A DNA stretch of 17,868 bases from DAOTXN01 sp034435435 (lineage in GTDB: Bacteria > Chloroflexota > Anaerolineae > S140-20). Within the stretch, counting starts at the first letter, position 1. Each line of letters starts with the position of its first letter. The position numbers were made by a program, and so were the translations under genes. Below, in pieces: positions 1 to 6,256 of the stretch. The notes below the pieces were generated by a model, which was not told where the DNA came from, made no database searches, and was given only the letters and a program-made list of their open reading frames with translations. Location of the stretch: assembly GCA_034435435.1 (NCBI GenBank), contig DAOTXN010000076.1, forward strand, positions 1 to 17,868, read 5' to 3'.

Positions 1-131
1 CTCCCCTGTGCAAGTTGTCGTCTCATCTTGACTACGTTGGAGTATTCTGCATCACGACAATCGCGATTTGGCTTGAACAACGATTATGGCGTTTTCTGGA
101 GTGGAAGCAACTCACTATACCGTAATTTCAG

Positions 132-158
132 ATCCGTGTAATCCGTGCAATCCGTGGT
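132..158. repeat. three-unit 9-bp tandem repeat upstream of the first gene
   Basis: Three consecutive 9-bp units, ATCCGTGTA, ATCCGTGCA and ATCCGTGGT, differ only in the last two bases. The array ends two bases before the Shine-Dalgarno AGGAGG (160-165) of the gene at 171, so it lies in that gene's 5' leader or promoter zone. From memory, this word is a common intergenic repeat in environmental bacterial genomes. The rest of 1-131 shows no gene and no convincing promoter. Confidence 0.75.
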
Positions 159-170
159 CAGGAGGAAAAA

Positions 171-1643
171 ATGGGATACAAGACAGATTGGTTCAAGGGT
201 ATTTTCCCGGCGTTGGTCACGCCGTTCGACGAAAGCGACCAGGTGGACGAGGCCGCTTACCGCGAGCTGATCCGCTTTTTGTTGCCGCACGTGAACGGCC
301 TGGTGCCCTGCGGCACGACGGGCGAGTTTTCCTACATGACGCTGGAAGAGAAAAAGCGCGCCATTGAAATCTGCCTCGACGAGGCGGCTGGGCGCGTGCC
401 GGTCGTCGCGGGCACCGGCGCCATGTCCACCCGCGAAACGCTGGAGTTGACCGCCTGGGCCAAAGGCGCGGGCGCCGCCGGGGCGCTGGTCGTCGCGCCC
501 TATTTTCTCAAGCCCAATTTTAACGAGGTGTACGACCATTTCAAGGCCGTAGATGGGGTTGGCCTGCCCATCATCCTGTACAACATTCCCCAGTGCGCGG
601 GCACGCATTTTCGCTGGTGGACCGCCGAGGGCATGGCGCTGGATTTCGAAAACGTGGTGGGCCTCAAGGACTCATCGGGCGATCTGCCGTTCATGGAGGC
701 CATGTTTGAAAAGGTCAAAGGGCAGGTGGGCATTTTTGTCGGGCACGATGAGGTCGTGCAGGCCGCGCTGGCCGCCGGGGCCGATGGGGCCATCTTGGCC
801 AGCGCCAACCTCATCCCCGACATCTGGCAGAAAATGTACCAGGCCACGCTGACCGGCGACCTGGCCGCCGCTCAAGAGTGGCAGCAGAAAATCCAAAAGC
901 TGGTGCGCATCGTCGTGCAGTGTAGCTCGACCCAGGCGGTCAAAGAGGGGCTGCGTATGATGGGCCTGCGCATGAGCGACTCGCGCCACCCGATTATGCA
1001 GGGCGGCGGTTTCAGGCGCGAGGATTACGAGGAGCTGCGCCTGCAACTGGAGAGCCTGGGCAAGATCCCTGTGCGCAGCGTCACCTACGACCTGGGGATC
1101 AAAAGAGTACAAACCACCGTCGCCGCCGCCACCTACATGGCCGACACTGTGAGCGGCTGGACGCTCAAAGTGGGCGAGGGTTTTGCCGGGCCGCCCTTTG
1201 AAGAGCTGGCCCATGTGGACTTGTTGATGGGCTTGAAAGGCGGCCCGGTAGGCAAAGCCATCGACCGCTCTACGAGCCATTGGGCCGAGGAACGGGGTCT
1301 CAAGATCATCCGCGAGCGCCCGCTCACGCTGCTGGTGCCCACGGTCACATTGCGCACGGCCAAAGCGCGGCGGTTGTTTTACGACAGCGCCGCCGAGGGG
1401 GTCAATCTGGCGCTGCAAGCCGAGATCGACGCCGGCTTTTTGCCAGAGGCCATCCTGGACGAAATCGTGCTCATCGCCAACGTGTTCGTGCACCCCTCGG
1501 CCTCCATCGCCAAGCGCGTCTCGTTCAACAACTACAAGGCGGTGCGCCAGGCGGTGCGCAAGGCCATCGAGGGCCGCCCGACGCTCAAAGAGCTGGTCAA
1601 CGAAAAAGTCTCAGCGCGCCACCCGTTCCGCTATGCGCCGTAG
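171..1643 (+). CDS. DapA-family aldolase fused to formaldehyde-activating enzyme (Fae) domain
   Basis: The product has 490 residues in two domains. Residues 8-298 are a class I (Schiff-base) aldolase of the DapA/N-acetylneuraminate lyase superfamily: GTTGE at 48-52, the YNIP motif with Tyr137, and GLKDS with Schiff-base Lys166. Residues about 331-488 match formaldehyde-activating enzyme, which joins formaldehyde to tetrahydromethanopterin: KVGEGFAG near the start, AHVD with the conserved His348, NVFVH at 437-441 and SARHPF at the end, where Fae has SATHPF. Family lengths are about 290 and 165 residues, so both domains look complete. The arginine that in true dihydrodipicolinate synthase binds the second substrate (NVPSRTG in E. 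coli) is Cys142 here, so lysine biosynthesis is unlikely. Start: AGGAGG at 160-165, five bases before ATG. Inferred role: an aldolase releasing or using formaldehyde, coupled to C1-carrier chemistry. Domain calls are firm; the substrate is unknown. Confidence 0.88.
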   Translation: MGYKTDWFKGIFPALVTPFDESDQVDEAAYRELIRFLLPHVNGLVPCGTTGEFSYMTLEEKKRAIEICLDEAAGRVPVVAGTGAMSTRETLELTAWAKGAGAAGALVVAPYFLKPNFNEVYDHFKAVDGVGLPIILYNIPQCAGTHFRWWTAEGMALDFENVVGLKDSSGDLPFMEAMFEKVKGQVGIFVGHDEVVQAALAAGADGAILASANLIPDIWQKMYQATLTGDLAAAQEWQQKIQKLVRIVVQCSSTQAVKEGLRMMGLRMSDSRHPIMQGGGFRREDYEELRLQLESLGKIPVRSVTYDLGIKRVQTTVAAATYMADTVSGWTLKVGEGFAGPPFEELAHVDLLMGLKGGPVGKAIDRSTSHWAEERGLKIIRERPLTLLVPTVTLRTAKARRLFYDSAAEGVNLALQAEIDAGFLPEAILDEIVLIANVFVHPSASIAKRVSFNNYKAVRQAVRKAIEGRPTLKELVNEKVSARHPFRYAP

Positions 1644-1645
1644 AG

Positions 1646-1730
1646 ACGTGAGGCGTGAAACGTGAGGCGTGAAACGTGAGGCGTGACTGCGGCCAAAAAC
1701 CATTTACGTTTCACGTCTTTACATTTCACG
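1646..1730. repeat. 14-bp tandem repeat with inverted copies
   Basis: Three copies of ACGTGAGGCGTGA start at 1646, 1660 and 1674 (period 14). They begin just after the stop codon of the aldolase-Fae gene. Downstream, ACGTTTCACG at 1706-1715 is the exact reverse complement of CGTGAAACGT at 1654-1663 and 1668-1677, so a 10-bp stem can form. A further TTTCACG is at 1724-1730. There is no T-run after the stem, so a factor-independent terminator is not supported. It may be an extragenic repeat element. Confidence 0.7.
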
Positions 1731-1731
1731 G

Positions 1732-1760
1732 TTGACGCCGGGAGGGTCTTGTGCCATAAT
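1732..1760 (+). promoter_or_regulatory. sigma-70-type promoter with extended -10
   Basis: TTGACG (1732-1737) and CATAAT (1755-1760) are separated by exactly 17 bp, and TGC directly before the -10 box gives an extended -10 element. The predicted transcription start is near 1767, about 30 bases before ATG 1798. It starts immediately after the repeat cluster and reads into the sugar isomerase gene. Confidence 0.7.
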
Positions 1761-1797
1761 TTGTTTGAGTTGCCTTTGAGTCTGGATGGTAAAAGAG

Positions 1798-2619
1798 ATG
1801 AAGATAGCCGTCTCTGCGCTGAGTTTTCAGGCCGCGCTCAAATCTGGAGAACTCAAGTTGTTCCAGGTGCCGGGGGCGTGCGCGGTGCTGGGCTTTGAGT
1901 TCGTCGAGTTGTATGACCGCTTTCTGCGCACCAAAGGTCGCACCGGACGGCTGCTCATGGCCCTGGGTAGAGACGAGCCAGAGCCCCCGCCTGACCTCAG
2001 TCCGTTCAGCCTGGGACAGTTGGAGAAAGGTCTGCGCGCAGCCGGCACGCGCCTGATCTGTTTTTCTGCTGATAACGACTTTGCGCCGCGCACGCGAGAG
2101 ATGTTGGTCGAGCAGGTGCGCTATGTCAAGGCAGTCATCGGCGCAGCCCGCTACCTGGGTTGCGACATGGTGCGGCTGTGGCTGACCCAAACGCCAAAAC
2201 AAACGACAGCCGTGGCCGCGCACACGCTGGAGGCCTTCCGAGAAGTAACCGAAACAGCCGCCAGGGCGGGCGTGCGTCTGGCGCTGGAGCATCGCTTCGA
2301 TGACCTGGAAGAGTTGGACGCTATCGTGTACGTCGTAGAGCAGGTGCGCTCCTATCACCTCGGCGCGTGTCTCAACTTGGGTCATCTGCCGCCCCAGGCC
2401 TGGCGCATCGGCCTGACGCGGCTGTTGCCCTATACCATCCACGTGCACGCCGCAAGTCGCGCCTTTGACGCCGCCGGAAACGAAACGAGCATTCCATACC
2501 CGACCGGCCTGGCCGCGCTCAAGCAGATGCGTTATCCGGGCTTTATCAGCATCGAGTACGAGGGCGCGGGCGACCCGTTGGAGGGGATTGTGGCTACGAA
2601 GAACTTGTTAAGCAGATAG
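1798..2619 (+). CDS. sugar phosphate isomerase/epimerase-like TIM-barrel protein
   Basis: The 273-residue product has the xylose-isomerase-like / AP endonuclease 2 TIM-barrel pattern. Candidate metal ligands lie at the strand ends: Glu164 in LALEH, His196 in NLGH, His215 in IHVH and Glu253 in SIEYEG. The family's usual aspartate before the glycine-histidine is Asn193, a mild divergence. Such proteins isomerise or epimerise sugars or sugar phosphates in the cytoplasm; the substrate cannot be read here. ATG 1798 gives the usual MKIA start with GGATGG upstream; ATG 1786 in the same frame would add four residues. A good promoter sits just upstream. Proximity to the aldolase-Fae gene hints at sugar-acid or C1-related catabolism, but the own promoter weakens any operon argument. 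Family call is good, specific function unknown. Confidence 0.8.
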   Translation: MKIAVSALSFQAALKSGELKLFQVPGACAVLGFEFVELYDRFLRTKGRTGRLLMALGRDEPEPPPDLSPFSLGQLEKGLRAAGTRLICFSADNDFAPRTREMLVEQVRYVKAVIGAARYLGCDMVRLWLTQTPKQTTAVAAHTLEAFREVTETAARAGVRLALEHRFDDLEELDAIVYVVEQVRSYHLGACLNLGHLPPQAWRIGLTRLLPYTIHVHAASRAFDAAGNETSIPYPTGLAALKQMRYPGFISIEYEGAGDPLEGIVATKNLLSR

Positions 2620-2653
2620 GCGAGGGTGCCCCACCACGATTGGACGATGACAG

Positions 2654-2944
2654 ATGAGCATCCTACACCGTCTGCAAGGGATTGAGTTTGAATGGGACGA
2701 GGAAAGCCCGAGGCAATAGAGAAAAGCATGGAGTTACGTTTGAAGAAGCAGCAGAAGCATTCTTTGACCTTTTTTCCAGGGAGGCGATGCTTCAGTCAAC
2801 GATGAACAACGCGACTTTATCATTGGGTATTCACTTTCCCAACGGCTCTTGCTGGTAGTTTTTACAGAACGCGGCAGGCGAACGCGCATCATCTCGGCGC
2901 GTCCAGCCATCCGGTCTGAAAGGAAATTGTATGAAGAATCCTGA
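2654..2944 (+). pseudogene. brnT: BrnT-family toxin, disrupted by two frameshifts
   Basis: Joining three pieces gives a full BrnT-like ribonuclease toxin of about 97 residues. Piece 1 (from ATG 2654) has IEFEWDEE and then hits a stop at 2717. Piece 2, one frame over from about 2703, reads NREKHGVTFEEAAEAFFD. Piece 3, back in the first frame from about 2768, reads RDFIIGYSLSQRLLLVV, then FTERGRRTRIISARPAIRS, and ends YEES before TGA at 2942-2944. These match the BrnT hallmarks FEWD, KHGVxFEEA and TERGxxxRIISAR. The breaks lie at short homopolymer runs (AAA at 2703-2705; CC plus T6 at 2768-2775), so they may be genuine decay or assembly indels. The 3' end overlaps brnA by 14 bases, the usual brnT-brnA layout. 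As written, no functional toxin is made. Confidence 0.85.
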
Positions 2945-3227
2945 AAAAGAACTAGAATTGCATTTCCGACCGCGCGCAAAAGCAACAGTACCTATCGAGA
3001 TGCCGCAAGACACCCTGGAATCGCTCAAGAAGGTAGCAGCCAGTCGAGATATGTCTTATCAAGCCTTGCTCAAGCTGTATATTGGGCAAGGGCTGCGGCA
3101 AGACCTGTCCAAGCTTTTTGCCGAGCGTGTGCTGGAAACTACTGCACAGGTGCTTACACGGCACATCCAGTCAGAAGAAGAAGTTTCGGCCATCATTCGG
3201 GAAATTCAGACCGAAGCGGTCGGTTAA
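2931..3227 (+). CDS. brnA: BrnA-family antitoxin (ribbon-helix-helix type)
   Basis: This 98-residue protein has the BrnA/CopG-like layout: a charged N-terminus, a short strand TVPIEMP (residues 23-29), and two helices around TLESLKKVAASRDMSYQALL. A conserved YIGQGLRQDL block and an acidic C-terminal helix follow. BrnA normally binds and neutralises BrnT and represses the shared operon through its ribbon-helix-helix fold. The ATG lies inside the last codons of the brnT remnant, so translation was probably coupled to it. The reading frame is intact even though the toxin frame is broken. With brnT disrupted it would be an orphan antitoxin or a residual DNA-binding regulator. It could also be labelled generically as a CopG-family antitoxin. 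Confidence 0.8.
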   Translation: MKNPEKELELHFRPRAKATVPIEMPQDTLESLKKVAASRDMSYQALLKLYIGQGLRQDLSKLFAERVLETTAQVLTRHIQSEEEVSAIIREIQTEAVG

Positions 3228-3243
3228 GTCCACTCTATTCGTC

Positions 3244-4065
3244 ATGCAAAACTTTACCATCGACGAACTCATCAGCGTGTGCATCGCTCGCCAGATTGAA
3301 GATGGCGAGCTGGTCGTGCAAGGGCTGGCCACGCCGCTGGTGACGGCGGGCTATTTGCTGGCCAAGCTGACCCACGCGCCCAATCTACTGTTTGCGTCGG
3401 CCATCGGCCAATCCTTGTGTCAGGATTGGGCGCCGCTGGGTCTTACCAGCGTCGAGGCGCTGTGGCTGGACAAAGCCATGGTGACATTGGGTTTCGGGCG
3501 CTCGGTGACCGAATTACTGCCCGTCTTTCATCCCAAAGAGTTCTTTCGTCCGGCCCAGGTGGACCCGCACGGTAATTTCAACAACGTCGTTATCGGCGCA
3601 GACTATCATCGCCCGATGCTACGCTTGCCCGGTAGCGGCGGCATCCCCGACGTGACCACTTTTGGTCGGAGAAGCTATCTTTATGTGCCGCGCCACAGTC
3701 GGGCCGTCTTTGTGGAGCGCGTCGATTTTGTCAGCGGCTTGGGACACAGCCCGGCGCGGCAGAACGGCCTCGGACCGCACTATCTCATCAGCGATCTGGG
3801 GCAGTTTGATTTTGCAGAGGGACGTTTGCGATTGATCAGCCTGCACCCGGGCGTTGCGCTAGAAAAGGTACAAAAGAAAACCGGCTTTGCCTTGCAGATC
3901 GCCCCAGACTTGATCGAGACTCTCCCGCCGATGCCGGAGGAGCTGCGATTGTTGCGGGAGGTGATTGACCCTATGGGCATACGCCGCCTGGAGACGCTTA
4001 GCGGCGGCATGCGCAAGCAGATGCTACGCCAGATATTAGAACAGGAACAGAAACCCCGCCTATAA
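3244..4065 (+). CDS. IpdB/GctB-like CoA-transferase-fold beta subunit, lacking the catalytic Glu
   Basis: The 273-residue product aligns along its length with beta subunits of glutaconate CoA-transferase and of IpdAB, the mycobacterial cholesterol ring-cleaving CoA hydrolase. Landmarks are DGELVVQGLATPLV (20-33), AQVDPHGNFNN, GSGGIPDV, FVERVDFVSGLG, SLHPGV and EVIDP near the C-terminus. In Acidaminococcus GctB the catalytic glutamate lies in VESG; here the aligned segment is ASAIG, with Ala53 in its place. This argues for an IpdB-like rather than a transferase role. These enzymes work as alpha/beta complexes on acyl-CoA thioesters in the cytoplasm, yet no alpha subunit is present in this window. 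Start ATG 3244 fits the family N-terminus and lies 16 bases after brnA; no clear Shine-Dalgarno is visible. A terminator hairpin overlaps its last codons. Confidence 0.8.
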   Translation: MQNFTIDELISVCIARQIEDGELVVQGLATPLVTAGYLLAKLTHAPNLLFASAIGQSLCQDWAPLGLTSVEALWLDKAMVTLGFGRSVTELLPVFHPKEFFRPAQVDPHGNFNNVVIGADYHRPMLRLPGSGGIPDVTTFGRRSYLYVPRHSRAVFVERVDFVSGLGHSPARQNGLGPHYLISDLGQFDFAEGRLRLISLHPGVALEKVQKKTGFALQIAPDLIETLPPMPEELRLLREVIDPMGIRRLETLSGGMRKQMLRQILEQEQKPRL

Positions 4066-4086
4066 CCCTAGACGGGGTTTAATTTT
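4051..4086 (+). terminator. rho-independent terminator overlapping the IpdB-like gene end
   Basis: AAACCCCG (4051-4058) and CGGGGTTT (4073-4080) form a perfect 8-bp stem with a 14-base loop, followed by AATTTT. The left arm lies within the last codons of the upstream gene and the stop codon is in the loop. It separates that gene from the aminotransferase. Confidence 0.75.
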
Positions 4087-4108
4087 GACATTTCCACAGG
4101 AGGAAACG

Positions 4109-5347
4109 ATGCTAGCAGAGGTTGAATCCGTTATTCGGGAGATCGAGAACATTGACTGGGAGATCCGCCTGGCGACGCGGGCGGCGCGGATGCAAAGCTC
4201 GGTCATCCGTGAATTGCTCAAGTACGCCGTGCAACCCGACATTATCTCTTTTGCAGGAGGCATGCCGGCCCCCGAACTCTTTCCCGTGCGCGAATTTCAG
4301 GAAGCGTGTCAGTACGTGTTGGCTCACGAAGGCCAGGTGGCGCTGCAATACGGCCCTACCGAAGGCTATCGGCCCTTGAAAGAATGGCTGGCCGAGACAA
4401 TGTACAAGTATGGCATCTGGGTCGAAGTAGATAACATTCTGATCACCAACGGGTCGCAGCAGGGTCTGGACCTGTTGGGGAAACTGTTCGTGGACCCCGG
4501 CGTCTGCATTCTCACCAGCGCCCCCACCTATCTGGGCGCGTTGCAGGCGTGGAATGCTTACGAGGCTCAATATCGCACGGTGCCGCTGGATAATGACGGG
4601 ATGGATGTGGACCAATTAGAAGACGTGCTGGACAATTGTTCTGAGCGTCCCTGCTTTATCTACGTGCTCCCCAACTTTCACAACCCCGCCGGCACCACCA
4701 TGCCCCTGGAGCGCCGGCAGCGTCTGGTCAAGATTGCCCGCGATTACGACCTGGTGATCGTCGAAGATGACCCGTATGGTGAGTTGCGCTTCGAGGGCGA
4801 GGACATCACCCCTATCTTTCGGCTGGCGCCCGAGCGGACCATCTATCTCAGCACCTTCTCCAAAACCCTGGCCCCTGGCATTCGGCTGGCGTGGATCGTG
4901 GCCCCCAAGCCCATTATCGCGCGCCTGGTGCAGGCCAAACAAGGCGCCGACCTGCACACCAGCACCTTTTCCCAAATGGTCGCCAATGACATCTGTCAGC
5001 GCGGCATCCTGCGCCAGCACGTCAAGCGCCTGCGCAAGGTTTACGGCCGTCGGCGCGACGTGATGCTGGAGGCCATAGAAGAACACTGGCCCGACGGTTG
5101 TTCGTGGACGCGACCGGCAGGCGGCCTGTTCCTGTGGGCGCGTGTGCCAGAACGCATCAACACCCGCGACTTTTTGCAAAAGGCGCTCGCGGCCAAGGTG
5201 GCTTATGTGCCCGGCTTTGCCTTTTATCCTGGTGAACAGGGCGGGGAGCATGCCATGCGACTCAACTTTTCCAACGCCAACGAGGAGATGATCAACGAGG
5301 GTATCTACCGCATGGGGATCGCGCTGAAACAAGAGTTGGAGCATTAG
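4109..5347 (+). CDS. PLP-dependent aminotransferase, LysN / 2-aminoadipate aminotransferase type
   Basis: The 412-residue product is a fold-type I aminotransferase (class I/II) of the LysN/MocR-related group. Visible marks are ISFAGGMPAPELFP near the N-terminus, YGPTEGYRPLKEWL, the NGSQQGLDLLG cofactor loop, PNFHNPAG (substrate/PLP asparagine), EDDPYGELRF (PLP-ring aspartate), and STFSKTLAPGIRLAW with Schiff-base Lys252. The C-terminal RLNFSN carries the carboxylate-binding arginine. The group transfers amino groups among 2-aminoadipate, aromatic or branched-chain substrates and 2-oxoglutarate; specificity cannot be read from sequence. Start ATG 4109 has AGGAGG at 4098-4103; an in-frame TTG at 4085 is less likely. 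No DNA-binding domain precedes the enzyme, so this is not a full MocR regulator. It is flanked by terminators on both sides and is probably monocistronic, although no promoter was recognised. Confidence 0.9.
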   Translation: MLAEVESVIREIENIDWEIRLATRAARMQSSVIRELLKYAVQPDIISFAGGMPAPELFPVREFQEACQYVLAHEGQVALQYGPTEGYRPLKEWLAETMYKYGIWVEVDNILITNGSQQGLDLLGKLFVDPGVCILTSAPTYLGALQAWNAYEAQYRTVPLDNDGMDVDQLEDVLDNCSERPCFIYVLPNFHNPAGTTMPLERRQRLVKIARDYDLVIVEDDPYGELRFEGEDITPIFRLAPERTIYLSTFSKTLAPGIRLAWIVAPKPIIARLVQAKQGADLHTSTFSQMVANDICQRGILRQHVKRLRKVYGRRRDVMLEAIEEHWPDGCSWTRPAGGLFLWARVPERINTRDFLQKALAAKVAYVPGFAFYPGEQGGEHAMRLNFSNANEEMINEGIYRMGIALKQELEH

Positions 5348-5370
5348 CTAGTTTTTGGCGCAAAACAGAG

Positions 5371-5418
5371 TGGAGGCCCCGCTTCAGCGGGGGTTTCCCG
5401 GCTAAAGCCAGGCCTCCA
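5371..5418. repeat. branched inverted-repeat element
   Basis: An outer stem, TGGAGGCC (5371-5378) with GGCCTCCA (5411-5418), encloses two inner hairpins. One is CCCCGC (5377-5382) / GCGGGG (5387-5392) with loop TTCA; the other is GGCT/AGCC in GGCTAAAGCC (5400-5409). The result is a possible three-way junction or cruciform 23 bases after the aminotransferase stop. No T-run follows directly. It could be an extragenic repeat or part of a double terminator. Confidence 0.6.
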
Positions 5419-5436
5419 GCAACGTTTCACGGCTTT

Positions 5437-5480
5437 GAGAAACCCGGTTTCTCCAGGAAACCGGGTTTCTTTGTGTTTTG
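5437..5480 (+). terminator. strong hairpin terminator after the aminotransferase
   Basis: AGAAACCCGGTTT (5438-5450) is exactly complementary to AAACCGGGTTTCT (5458-5470). One flanking G-T pair and one inner C-G pair extend the stem, leaving a 5-base loop. A T-rich tail, TTGTGTTTTG, follows. The sequence is nearly symmetric and could also act on the opposite strand. Confidence 0.75.
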
Positions 5481-5494
5481 AAAACGGCTACCCT

Positions 5495-5523
5495 TTGGCG
5501 CTTTGACCGGGATGTGTTATCAT
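5495..5523 (+). promoter_or_regulatory. promoter for the phosphatase-DUF3090-kinase-rsmG run
   Basis: TTGGCG (5495-5500) and TATCAT (5518-5523) are 17 bp apart, and TGT directly before the -10 box makes it an extended -10 element. It lies just after the upstream terminator and about 30 bases before the phosphatase ATG at 5554. Confidence 0.6.
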
Positions 5524-5553
5524 TATGGGGTCAGAGAAACGAGGAAAACACGG

Positions 5554-6240
5554 ATGACGATTTTGCTGCTGATTCGCCACGCGACCAACGACTGGATGCG
5601 CAAAGGCTTACTGGCCGGTTGGACGCCGGGTGTGCATTTGAACGACGAGGGCCGCGCGCAGGCCCAGGCCTTGGGCGAGCGGTTAGCGCGTGTGCCGTTG
5701 AATGTCATCTACTCTAGCCCGTTGGAGCGCGCTATGGAAACAGCTCAGGCCGTGGCCGAGCCTCACGATCTGGAGATAAAAATTCACACGGGTATTGGAG
5801 AAGTCAAATACGGCGAATGGAACGGGCGAGCGCTACGCGAGCTGGCTCGGAAACCCCTGTGGCGCTCAGTCCAAATCCATCCCAGCGGCACCCGTTTTCC
5901 CGGCGGAGAGACCATTGGCGAGATGCAGGCGCGGGTGATCGCCGCATTGGACGAGATGCGCATGACGTACCCGCAGGGCGTCGTGGCAGCGGTCGCTCAC
6001 GCCGATGTGATCCGGGCCGCCGTGGCTTATTATATCGGCGCGCCGTTGGATTTATTTCAGCGACTGACGATCTCACCGGCCTCAGTCACGGTCGTTTCAT
6101 TCAGTCCGTGGGGGCCGCGCTTGTTGCGCCTGAATGATACTGGAGAATTGGAATTCGAGCACCCGCAAGTCAAAAAACCGCGCCGACACAAACGCCGGAC
6201 TAAGCTAGACAAGCTGCTTGGTCCCCGTCGTCGCCGATAG
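5554..6240 (+). CDS. histidine phosphatase superfamily protein, MSMEG_4193-like
   Basis: The 228-residue product has the phosphoglycerate-mutase-like core. LLLIRHATND contains Arg8 and the nucleophile His9, SSPLERAMETA contains Arg59, EVKYGEWNG contains acid candidate Glu83, and VAHADVIRAA contains the second histidine, His149. These residues make a phosphohistidine phosphatase or mutase; the substrate is unknown. Start ATG 5554 follows GAGGAAAA and places the nucleophile at the usual position; reading from further upstream would run into the promoter. The C-terminus carries an unusual basic tail, residues 207-228, rich in Lys and Arg. The next gene starts 16 bases after the stop. The order phosphatase, DUF3090, SCO1664-type kinase is the same as the cluster I recall from actinobacteria, where it lies near mshC. 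Confidence 0.87.
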   Translation: MTILLLIRHATNDWMRKGLLAGWTPGVHLNDEGRAQAQALGERLARVPLNVIYSSPLERAMETAQAVAEPHDLEIKIHTGIGEVKYGEWNGRALRELARKPLWRSVQIHPSGTRFPGGETIGEMQARVIAALDEMRMTYPQGVVAAVAHADVIRAAVAYYIGAPLDLFQRLTISPASVTVVSFSPWGPRLLRLNDTGELEFEHPQVKKPRRHKRRTKLDKLLGPRRRR

Positions 6241-6256
6241 GGAGAGGAGTGTGAGG

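Noticed and set aside
84..608. - strand frame whose C-terminus reads TDCTDYTDL
   Set aside because: That peptide is just the translation of the 9-bp repeat at 132-158.
672..1493. 273-codon - strand frame opposite the aldolase-Fae gene
   Set aside because: The + strand carries clear domain motifs and a strong ribosome site; the reverse frame has none.
171..1643. Reading the first gene as dihydrodipicolinate synthase of lysine synthesis
   Set aside because: The substrate-binding arginine is a cysteine and the protein carries an extra Fae domain.
1646..1730. Possible CRISPR array
   Set aside because: Repeats are adjacent with no unique spacers and no cas genes are present.
5371..5480. Riboswitch in the gap before the phosphatase gene
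   Set aside because: The structures lie upstream of the predicted promoter and would not be in the phosphatase leader; they fit terminators or repeats better.
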